DNA of 64,000 nt, taken from contig NC_080423.1 of NCBI RefSeq assembly GCF_029873635.1, positions 101,680,991 to 101,744,990 of the forward strand, given 5' to 3'. The position numbers and the translations under genes were made by a program. This document shows positions 36,288 to 46,457 of the stretch, piece by piece. Position 1 is the stretch's first letter. Every line of letters begins with the position of its first letter. The notes beneath the pieces are model-generated. The model was not told where the DNA came from, did not search any database, and worked only from the letters and a program-made list of their open reading frames with translations. The DNA comes from Malania oleifera. Lineage: Eukaryota > Streptophyta > Magnoliopsida > Santalales > Ximeniaceae.

Positions 36288-36878
36288 AAAAGTATCTGTT
36301 GTCCTGAAAAAAAGTAAAAATACAAATTAAATATAATTTGTAAAACATGAAATTTACAATAATACCTTCCAGAAAAACATACACAAAGTTGACCCATATT
36401 AATGGTTGAATTAAAGGATAAAATTTAAGGATGAATTTCACAAATTCTCAAACCCTTTCAAGCTTGAGAATTGTAAAAAAAAAAAAACAATTATTTTAAA
36501 TACGTGCCTTCCTCGTGCACTTAAAAAATTAGAAGAAAAGGAATTTGGAAGCCCGTATCATTTTTCACAATTTTTTTTAAATAAATAAATAATAATAACA
36601 ACAGGGTCCGGTCCTCGTGTTACCCACAACGGTAAACGTCTAGACCGCACGGTTCCGTCGGGACGGACCACGGACTGCCCAGTGGGGGGGTAGGTGCGCA
36701 CCTCGGCAGGCTAAACGCGAACCTCCCTCTCCCTCTCCCTCTCCCTCTCCCTCTCTTCTCTCGCTTTCTCTGTATATAAGTTGGCTTTGGCGACACGGAA
36801 GAAACCACGCCCATTTCTTACTCCTACTTCTCTCTCACTCTACTTTCGCCCGCTACTTTCTCCTTCCACAGATATTGC
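36288..36878 (+). promoter_or_regulatory. Promoter and 5' UTR of the LEA gene
   Basis: This is the 591 bp between the gypsy LTR end and the LEA start codon. A TATA box (tgtatataag, about 36770-36779) lies about 107 bp upstream of the ATG. Just before it is a hexamer repeat. The leader is C/T-rich, as in many plant 5' UTRs. Confidence 0.7.
36723..36757. repeat. (CCCTCT)n hexamer repeat upstream of the LEA TATA box
   Basis: Five to six units of CTCCCT, 15-20 bp upstream of the TATA box. Pyrimidine patches are common in plant core promoters. Confidence 0.9.
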
Positions 36879-39559
36879 ATGGCCGCCAATTCGCAGAGTC
36901 GGGGACTGGCGAGTTTCGGGAAGCGATTCGTGAACCAGATCCGGAGCGGCAACTCGCGCGATCCGACTCGGCTTGCCCCCGTCTCCGCCTCTGCTCATAG
37001 TACCACTGTTAGGTAAAATCAGCTCAGCTTTTTGGTTAATTAATGCGAATTAATTCCTGTTTCCTTGGGGAATTTTGCTGCCTGTGCTGCGGTTTTTCCT
37101 GCGGACACTTGAGCTTTTATGGGTTTCTAATTTGCTTAATCAGGTGATTTTTTTGAGCTAATTTTTCTGGAATTCGACTGAATTTTCCTGGGAAAGGAAA
37201 TCTCTGTTCCACCTCCTGCCGTGTTCAATGGTAAATGGTATTTTTCTAGGGTCTTAACGCCTTTCTCAGCGGAATTTAAGACATCACTTCGCTATATCTA
37301 AGGAAAAAATATCTAAGATTATTTGGGTAAGATATTATGGTTGATTGCTGAGGAAAAGCCCAAAAGGGTGATTTTCCCCTCTCTTCAATTTCCTCCTTTT
37401 TCTCAGCCGCCAAACAGGGGCTGGGAAGATGGTTGTTTCGAGACAGTCATATCAATGGCGATCTGAACTTCTGAACGCCTTTGAGCCTTTCCATTTTTGT
37501 AATCCAGAAGATGGGTCTGCGCTTGCTTTCTCTGGTACCCTTTATCTTTATTTTTATTTTTATTTTTATTTGTTTTTTGGAATTAAAAAAACACTTTTTT
37601 TTTTTGTTATTATAATTTCGTACACGGTACTCGGTACCCGGTACCGTACTTGGTGGTGCCTGGATAACAGGATTAGGACAGGTTCACGAGAAAGCAAAGC
37701 GCAAATTCCCGGTTGCCCCCCCACGGACAGCTGTCCGTCAGGGGTATTCCCGTAATTTAAGGCTGCAATTTTCAACTATTTATATATATATATTTTTAAA
37801 ATTGGGTTTTCTTAATAGACTATTCTAGGCTTTAAGCTGGACCCCAAGTGTTGTTAGCTTTGAACAAGTCTCTGCTGCTTGCTGATGTGAATTAGCTTTC
37901 CTTTCAATTTGTGATTCCTTTGTTTGGGGGAAAATGGAATAAGGATTTGGAAAGAGAATATTTTGAAAAACTTGAAAGAGAAGGAGGAGGAAGAATCTAG
38001 AGGGACGCAATTCTCATAATTCAAAATCATTCTCGACTCCACTCATGATCATATTCGGTCAAACATTCTCTATTCTTTCTTTTCACTCCATACTTCTGTT
38101 TGTTTTTGTGTGGTTGCATTAATTCGATGGAGCTGAACTGTAAATCTATCAGAAGTCATCCCAAAAGAGGACCTAGACAGGGCCACCCCACCATGTCTGG
38201 TTAAGTTGATCCATTGGCAAATGTTCACTCTAGAACACGAAACAGAATGTTTTTATTGTTTTGTTTTGACTGCTTTCAAAAATCAAAATCGTATCATTGT
38301 TTCTTAATATTTCATTTGGTGTGCGACCGATCTAAGTAACACATGCCAATCACATGACCATCGGTCGCCGGTGGGTGGGTTGAATATCTACCCACCTCAT
38401 GTCACATGCTTCACACCTAACCCTAGCTAGCTAGTCAATCTCTTTGGGCTTTCAGAATGAAAGCATTATTGTTCTTTGTTGCAACATTCATGTGATTGTT
38501 GGAGGAAGGGGACAGGCAGAACATGGTGGGCCTTTGCCATTTTAAAGGAGGTGATGATGGGCATTAATAGACCTAGCTAGGGCTTCATTGAACATGAAAG
38601 GCTTGAGTTCCCAAATTTCATAAAGTTCTTGTTTTCTTTAGATGGTTAAATCCAAAGAGTCATCCTTTCTTTAGAAGAGCCTTAATTGCCACCTTCTGGA
38701 ATTTAGGGTCGGTTTAGTTGTAGAAGCCCGTTTTCATTTCATTTCCAATTTTTATTTCTGTAAAATTACTAAAAAAGTGCAGTGTGTTTTCTACTTCTCA
38801 ACATTCAATGAAAGTACTCGGAAAAGTACATATTTTATCTGCTTTTAAGTTTGCATATTATGCTAGAAATTAGATCCTGAATCCAAACCTTGGTATAGTA
38901 GGTGAGAAGAGGTATGAGATGAAGGATGAGTTATCTCCCATGTTAGTAGTTTAAGCAGTAGAAAATGAGCACAGTTACAGCACCAAGTGATGGTTAAGAA
39001 AAATGGCTGTGTTGAGTATTTTGGTTAAGGAAAATTCAAAATTTCTGAATGGTAAATGTGTAATGATTAAATTGTCAAATTTCTCTTGGATCCTTTGTTG
39101 GTTCTCTCGACTATATATTCTTTGATTATTTCTCAAAAAATTTTCATTCCATTACGTTCACATTGTTCGCTCATTGATCATATTAATGGTTGATAGTTGA
39201 ATGGCCCGCCAGCCAGCAAGGATCATACTTACATAGGGGTGATACTAAAACCCTGTGCATGCAGGAGGACTGTCCACTTCTCTGCCTACGACAAGAACCT
39301 GGACGATCAAATCCGCCCAACCATCGTCCCGGATGATGTGATCCAGCCTGGGCAACCTGAAAAGTACTGGGCCCCGCACCCTCAGACCGGGGTCTTTGGC
39401 CCTGCCCACACCGAGCAGGTTCCGGTGGCGGGTGGGGGCAGCAGTGAGCGTGGCATCCACAGCTCTCTGGGGAAGGCAAAAGGTGGCGAGGACTCGGTGC
39501 TGGAGCAGAGTGCCTGGTTCCGCCCCCTCGAGGATTTGGAAAAGCCTCAGCAACCCTGA
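36879..39559 (+). CDS. LEA protein, At5g17165-like
   Basis: Two exons, 36879-37012 and 39265-39559, joined across a GT-AG intron of 2252 bp in phase 2. They give 142 aa. The N-terminus (about residues 1-45) is rich in Arg and Ser with few acidic residues, compatible with an organelle presequence. The conserved part follows: VHFSAYDKNLDDQIRP at 48-63 and W-A-P-H-P-Q-T-G at 80-87, which echoes the W-A-P-D-P-x-T-G signature of the LEA_3 family. The tail is hydrophilic and Gly/Ser/Glu-rich, as in disordered LEA proteins. Length and motifs match the small Arabidopsis protein At5g17165. Function is not known in detail; LEA proteins generally protect cell components during drying. Its neighbour in Arabidopsis, At5g17170, is ENH1, the first gene in this window. 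The intron holds a 'ggtacccggtacc' palindrome near 37636 and no recognisable element. Confidence 0.9.
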
Positions 39560-40517
39560 GAATATTTTTAAGGTATAAACCGTTTCTCAACAAGATCGAC
39601 TACTATAGAACTTACGATTTTGAGGAGATCAACGGTTAATTAGCTAGTTTAGAGCAGAGCAGTGCTAATTAAATAAACACTTAATTCTGTATGTACGAAT
39701 GCACGTATTCTGTATGAACCTGGTCTGCTCGTACCGAGTACTATTGGGTCAAGTATATGTATGGCATGTATATGGAATTTAGCTGGGTCTTGAATGTATT
39801 ATGCGAGGAGCTGAGATCAGGTGGTCTGGTCATTGTGTATGTATGGCTGTATTTTGTGCTTCTCATGATGAGTTGCTCAACTATGGTAATGCGTATGTAC
39901 GTTTTGGTAAGTTGGTTCATTTGTGATTCTTCCTCTTGTTTTAATATTGGGAAGTTGGTGAGTTCTTGAGTGTGCACTGCATGTTCTCTTTCATTGGGCT
40001 AGCTTTGGTAGATATAGATGTTTTTTTAAATGTTTTTTTTTTTTTTGGTAGGATGGTGTTCGGGATTTTTTTTGCATTTGACCACTCCATGTCAATTGGG
40101 ATGATGTAGTCTGCCCTTCCATCCCTTCATTTTTTCCTATTAGGTCGTGTTTGGTTTAGAGAATGGAATGTAGTTTATAGACCATTAAGAAATCTGATAA
40201 AATATTTTTATTTCATTTCGTCCCTTTCTATTCTATTTTTTGTGAGCAGTTGAACACCTTTTATATTTAACAATTGAATAATTAATCTCTATTTTAAGGG
40301 GTTTTTTTAGAAGATTGAAAGTAATAATTTCGACAGCTATTTGTTTGCAGATATGGAAAGAGAGGAATGAGAGAATCTTCAGGAGAAATATTTCACGGTC
40401 TTAATTATGTGTGATGTATGTTTATTAAATCCGTTCTATTGGATTAGATCTAATATTTCTCTGTCTAATCTAAATTGGGAGGAGTTCTTTTATATTTTTC
40501 TCGAGATGGGAGGGTAA
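39560..40517. other. LEA 3' UTR and spacer
   Basis: No gene seen. The first few hundred bases are the probable 3' UTR. The rest is T-rich spacer up to the TRIM element. Confidence 0.5.
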
Positions 40518-41109
40518 TGTTGAGAATTTCATTTGTGAGTTTGTTTTGCATTGAAAATTTTGAGTAGATAATAGATGCTTATATACATAGTTGGACCGAA
40601 AATTTAATAGGTTTAAGCTTTTGGGTCAAGTTGGTGTTTACCCATGTATATCAAGCCCACCCATGGGCTCTTTTGGTGTTAACAAGTGGTATTAGAGTTA
40701 ACGGTTCATAATTCTAGGTTAGCAACATCGTAAAAAGTTGAGATATGAAACTAATTCTACTGACGTGCTAATAGTCGGAGGATCAAGTGTGTGGTCGAGA
40801 TCAATAAAAATTATCTAGGCTGAGGATGAATCCGAATTGGGTCAAAACGTGAGAGGTAGGATTGGTTTGGAAGCACGTGCAATGCAATCCTATAGTTTCC
40901 GTTCAAGGGGGAGTCTTTGAAACTCACAAGCGAGGGGGAGATTATTGAAAATTTTACTTGCGAGTTTGTCCGATATTGGAAAATTTGAGTGGATGATGGG
41001 TGCTTATATACATGACTGGTCTCAAGATCCAATATGCTTAAACTTTTAGGTCAAGTTGGTGTTCACACATGTGTATCAACCCCACCCATGGGCTCTTCCG
41101 GTTCTAACA
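40518..41109 (+). mobile_element. TRIM (terminal-repeat retrotransposon in miniature)
   Basis: 5' LTR 40518-40684 (167 bp, TGTTGAG to TTAACA), internal 40685-40953 (269 bp) and 3' LTR 40954-41109 (156 bp, ending TAACA). A primer site resembling the tRNA-Met complement (gtggtattagagtt) follows the 5' LTR directly, and a polypurine tract (cgagggggaga) precedes the 3' LTR. Flanks GGTAA and GGTGA match at four of five bases, a slightly decayed target duplication. It encodes no protein. The LTRs share long blocks (atgcttatatacat; cccacccatgggctctt) but are diverged. Confidence 0.88.
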
Positions 41110-42780
41110 GGTGATGCTTGCTCTCTTCCATTCTAGCTCTTCTTTTCTTTTTCTTGTATTCCCTTTTAGAAGTTTCAACTTGCTTACTTGTCTCTTTTCT
41201 TCCAATGACGTTGCCTTTTCAAAGTAAATAAATAAGATCTTAATATCAGTCTTAATGGTTGGATGTATGGGAAGAAAAATACTGTTTAGTTAAATCATAT
41301 TAAGATTTTTTTTAAAAAAAAGTTCAAGCTTTCTACTTACTTCCATTATTTCTTTTATGTAATTAAAAGTTTATGACTTCTTGTTAAATTGTGGTCTTAC
41401 AATATGGATCAAGTTCTAATCATATATATACATGTAGCTTGATTAATTTAACGTGGAAATGTAAATCAAAATATGAAACTTTCATAGGTAGGTTATAAAT
41501 GCGAGCAATAATAATTGAACTTTTATGATGTCTTGACAACGAATGGATACATATTATGTTAAATTTTTGTTTCATTTAAAAGCTTAAGTTGTTATATTAA
41601 GATATTTATAATTTTTCTAAAAAATATAATATACATAAATGAGATTTTATTTGAACATTTTTTTTCTTTTTCTTTAAATTTTAGAAAAATATTTCAAAGA
41701 CTTTGTGTCTGTTGTATTTTTTCTTTTCCCTTAAACTTTTACTAGCGATGAGCAGGTACTACGTGCGTATTTTTTTTTTTTATAAAATTTTATATTTATT
41801 TTAAAAAATAACTATGAAAAAAAGTAATCAGGTATTGAAAGGTATTTAAATTTATTTGAACAGTGAAAAACTCCATACGGAACTTTTAAATGTTGACGTT
41901 GTGCTTTTTTAGGAAATAAAAGAGAGGGAAAAAAAAGTGCTTTTTTAGGAAATAAAAGAGAGGGAAAAAAAAGTACGTGTGGGGAAGAAAAGGGGAAAGG
42001 AAGTTTGCTTTTCTTTTCCTTTTATGGCCTAGTTAAATAAAAAGAATATAAAGAAAATTTAGGAATAAGTATTGCTTAAATTAGTGTACAAGCATCCATT
42101 TTCTCTATTTCTAAATATTGATTTGGTGAAAATAAAAAAATACTTTCATTTTCTTCATAAGTTTTTTAGTCGAGTAGGAAGAATTTCACCATCCACATTT
42201 TACGTTCTCTTCTTTCTCCTATCTTTCTTTATTTTATAGAATGTAGTGTTTTGTTAGATTCAACTTTATAACTTTATCTCCTATAAAGAGAAAAGATTAA
42301 TTATATTGACACATCCCCATGAGTTTATATTTTATATGAGAATGGACGCTACGAATTATTTTTATTACAAATAGTTAAATATTTCACAAAAATTATTTCT
42401 TAGTGATAAGTTAGGGATTGACTTAGCAAATGGGAACAACAATAGAACCAAAACTAAAGATTTGAACTCGATTTGATTTTGCACTTGTTCAAATTTTGTT
42501 TAGCTTGTATTTTTCTCATTTTTTTCTTTGTTTAGCTCATTTTATTTTTCAAATATGTTATATAACTATTCCAAGCTTGAATGAAGGATCGGCCTAGCTA
42601 AAACCAAACCAATGACTTAGATTTGGTAGTTTACTTGCTCAAACTTTGTTAATTCATACTTCTCAAATTCTTTTTAGGGTTTTCTTTTCTATGGCTAGGT
42701 TTAGCTCATATTTTCTTTCCACAAATATGCTATAAAACTATCCCGAGCTTGATCAAGGAATTGGCTAAAGGACAATTAAA
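41110..42780. other. AT-rich spacer
   Basis: No gene seen. It contains one exact tandem duplication (listed separately) and two related stretches at about 42470 and 42620 ('acttgctcaaactttgtt'-type wording). Confidence 0.55.
41901..41972. repeat. Exact tandem duplication of a 36-bp unit
   Basis: Two identical copies (41901-41936, 41937-41972) of a unit starting GTGCTTTTTTAGG and ending in eight A. Identity suggests a recent event. Confidence 0.95.
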
Positions 42781-42837
42781 GAAAAAAAAATGAAAACCAA
42801 GCCAACAAATTCGATTTGCACTTTTTTTTTTTATTAC

Positions 42838-43235
42838 ATTGGAACTCCAGCCACCAACAAACCCTTCGGATCCCCTGGTGCGGTACCAAACCTACGGATC
42901 GGCGTTCTCCCCCTAGGTCTCGCTGATCAGGTAAAGTTCGGAATGCGGATACGACTTCTATACATCAGTTTGACGTTCGGCCAACTCGACCCTCGGGACA
43001 CATCTCCATTATCATCTACGGTGCCCGCTAGCTCACAGAAAACTCTCACCATATACGGTCCCCCGCTGGCTCACAGAACGAATTCTAACCATTCATGGTC
43101 CCCGCTGGCTCACAGAGTAAATTCTCACCATCCATGGGTACCGCTGGCTCCGTAAGTGTATTTACCTGAAATTGAACCTCTAATACTCCTTCTTACGTGC
43201 TGATGCCTTTTCATTGCGTCATGCCTGTGGGGGCC
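42838..43235. other. GC-rich island with a short tandem repeat, unclassified
   Basis: About 50% GC in an AT-rich setting. Between about 43019 and 43150 four imperfect units of about 36 bp share CCCGCTGGCTCACAG and TCTCACCAT(A/C). Sharp borders on both sides suggest an inserted element. No LTR ends, inverted repeats or coding similarity are recognised. Confidence 0.5.
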
Positions 43236-44488
43236 AATTTGCACTTTTACTAGTGATGAAACGTAGTTTAACTCATACTTCTTGAACTTATCCTCTTAAT
43301 TAATATGTTATTTATGAGTCTCTTAACATAGTATGTTTTTATTAAATTTAAATTTTATTTTTTGTAGTTATTTTATGTAAAAAAAAATTGTCATTTTATA
43401 ACATTTAAAATTAAAAAAAAAATTCAATTATAATAACTATTTTTTGTCTAAAAATTCTTATTGATAAGTACTTTTCAAAAAAAAAATGTAAATTATGCCT
43501 CTGTGTTGAAACTCTTGAAGGATAACATCATATGATAACACAACATATTTTTATTATTTTAAAATATAACGAATGCCATTGCTAGAGAAGAAAGTGTGAA
43601 AGAAGCATTGAAGGGACAATGTTTCAGCAAAACAAAACAGAGTGTCAAAATCTATCAACAAACCTTATCCCCTTATCTCCACATTTCCTTCATTGGGTGG
43701 CAGCCACTGCCAGTGACAAAAGCAAAACCCCACCCTCCCCGTCCCTTACTTCCTTATTGTATTTTTTATTATTGTTCTATAACTATTCTACTTTGCTAGC
43801 TCAAATCTATCTTTCATCTGACAAATCAAAATATAAATAAATTTTCAAATGGTTTGACAAGTCAATATAAATTTTACAATACTAGTTGCAAATTTAATTC
43901 AACCTAATTTAAGTTTTATGATAATATTATTTTCTGCGATACATAGATTTCGTTCTATATACATGTATTATACATATATTTCTTTTATAACTAATTCAAA
44001 CCCCATTAAGTCAACCTTGAGAACAATTATAATAAGATTGACCTACTTCGGTACAAGTTTTAAATTGATGGTGTATTATAATATCGCGTCAACTCGATTC
44101 GGAGAGGGTTGGTTTTTGGGTAGAAGGCATTGGGCTGTGCAATACACTAAAGCCAGTCCATGGCATGATTCATAATGTCCTCCTTTATTCCTTAAAACTT
44201 TGGACTCCAAGCACAATTTTTTCATAATCAAAATGGTAGGGCAAAAACCTATACCAATCAGGAATTGAGGCAACTCACTCAAGTTCTTGGACACATTATC
44301 GAAAGAAATAATCTTTAGAAACAAAACATATAACAGCACAAATTTGAAATGCATCTGTTTTTCAAAATATCGAGAGTACATATTACAGCCAGGAGCTAAA
44401 AAAATAGCCTTGATGTATATATACACACCCTTTCTTCTTCCTCCTCCTCCCATTCTCCTTCTACTGCCTTTCTTTGTCTTGTTTTCCT
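43236..44488. other. AT-rich spacer
   Basis: No convincing gene. Short open frames at 43596-43840 are unrecognised. From about 44170 to 44488 the sequence could be the 3' UTR of the putative minus-strand exon that follows. Confidence 0.45.
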
Positions 44489-44755
44489 TCATTCTGCAGA
44501 CTTGAGCAATGCAATTCTAAATATAGTCAAACAAGTTGATGGTCTCATACCACCTCTTGAAGGGCTTGCAAGTCTGGGCAAGGAATCAATGGGTCGATCA
44601 ATAGAAGTCGATCTCTCAACTTCTTCCTTTACATGAACTGAGAATCCAGCTAAGCTAAGTGTTTGTACTTCATAACTCGAATGTTCCTCAGGTCCCCGCC
44701 TGCTTAATCTAAGCTTTAGCACAAAAAATCTCTGTTGTCCATCAACTCTGGCGTT
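44489..44755 (-). CDS. Putative terminal exon of an unrecognised gene
   Basis: An open frame on the minus strand runs from a possible acceptor (ctgctgtcaag, near 44756) to a TGA stop at 44489. It encodes about 88 residues, opening VNARVDGQQRFFVLKLRL and continuing SRRGPEEHSSYEVQTLSLAG. The composition (charged, mixed, no repeats) looks like genuine protein and differs from the low-complexity frames nearby. I do not recognise the family. No upstream exon is evident between 44756 and the PPR gene, so this may be a gene fragment or the last exon of a gene whose other exons I missed. It may end earlier at a GT donor. Confidence 0.35.
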   Translation of the reverse strand, partial: NARVDGQQRFFVLKLRLSRRGPEEHSSYEVQTLSLAGFSVHVKEEVERSTSIDRPIDSLPRLASPSRGGMRPSTCLTIFRIALLKSAE

Positions 44756-46457
44756 TACTTGACAGCAGAATTAGGGAAATAACATGGTGTTGGTGCCACC
44801 CTGTGCCACAAAGAAAGGTAAAAAATAAATTAATAAATGAACGCTCCTTCCTAAACACGCATATCTTATGTGTGGGAATTAATGTATGGATTTCAGATCG
44901 AATACTAGCAGACAAGTGCTCTGAACTCCCTACTTTTTAATTTCAAAGGATGACTGCATTTTTATTTCTACTATTATTACCCTTGTCGGTTTTTTTCTTT
45001 TTCCTCTTTCCCTGATGGCACGGAGGTAAATGACCTGTTTCTTTTGGCACCCCCTTATGAGACAACAGCACTAATTTCCCATTTCCCCCACATCTGATGG
45101 AGCAAGAGAGATTCAGCATTCATCTAAAGGTGGAAAACTATAAACCTTGGAAGGGTTATCTCATTTAAGGAATGTAGATTAATGAATGGGAATGACCAAT
45201 ACAGGCAAAAAATAGAAATAGAAATAAAATAACAAAATAATAAATTAAATTTGAAAAGGTCCCAATTGCATTGGCCTACATGCATGGAAAAAATATAGAT
45301 TTTCCAAGTGTTACACGCTTCCAAGATTCGAACTGAAATAGTCAAGAAATATGCATGGAGGTGCTATTGGATATGGTGTGCATACATTATGGTCGCAATA
45401 AAATTATGCAAGCGCTTGGAATGTCATTCGATCAAACATGGCAGTTAAGTTATGTCATTGCAACATTTTATGGAAAAATAAAGCTAATTGTTCTCCTTTG
45501 TCATTATAGATTGCACAATTTTTGAACTGTGTCAAATTTGCATGCTTATAACATAAAAGCAATGGAAATGTTCTAAAACATAATGTTATTAACATAAAAA
45601 CAATGGGAACTTACTAAAACATTGGATTAGTGTCCCTCCTTTTTTCAACTTTATTTCTTTTTCAACAGAGAAAAGGCGACGCTAAAATGAAGCCCCAAAC
45701 AAACTACTATTTTACTAAATTTTTTTAATATGGAAAACAACTATGAATATGATACACACATACCCATAAGATGCATGCATGCACATCTTTCACATATGCC
45801 CTAAGCATATATATACAATTTATGCTTGAATATCTTGAACCAAAATACTGTAAAAGGTAAAATAAATTCAGAACAAATGACTCTGAATTTTACTTTTGAA
45901 GGCAAGTTCTTCTATCAAAATTATCCAGAAAAACGAAAATATTTTACCCAAAAACATTGCTTCATACTCCACATCACTTTGTGATCGTAATAATCAGCAT
46001 CATATCCTTGGATGCTTTGAACTAAGTGAAGCTTCTGCAAGTGAGCCAATGCTTGAATGCTTCAAAGTATACACTCGTACATGTCAGAAGTCTCCACCTT
46101 GCATTACAATTACTCCTGTAAAAACCCCATCTTTATAAAATATATCATATTCATATCAATTACCAAAGCATCTTTCCCTAAATCTGAGGTATCAGAGGGT
46201 GGCCATGCAAGAACATGAAGGCCAAATTTTCCAAATAAATAAATAAATGAGGCTATTCAAGCATATGGGGAATGTGAAGGGACAAAATGTACAGAAACAC
46301 ATCAGAAGAGGGAATATATCATAAGCAACACCTACAAATCAATAAACAATTAGAGGGAAGGACAAAATGCATACATGAGCTGTATCATCATAACAATGAA
46401 CTCCTACAAAGATCATAATTATTGCGAGTGTTAGATGGATTCTAGACTATGTAATAC
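44756..46457. other. Spacer and PPR 3' UTR
   Basis: Mostly AT-rich DNA without a recognisable gene. The part nearest 46457 is likely the PPR 3' UTR. A possible extra terminal acceptor of the PPR gene lies at about 46116. Confidence 0.5.

Noticed and set aside
39183-39593. Antisense open frames over the LEA second exon.
   Set aside because: Shadows of the GC-rich coding exon on the other strand.
43596-43840. Two overlapping short open frames in the spacer.
   Set aside because: A brief similarity to known protein wording could not be sustained beyond about 20 residues, and there is no splice or promoter support.
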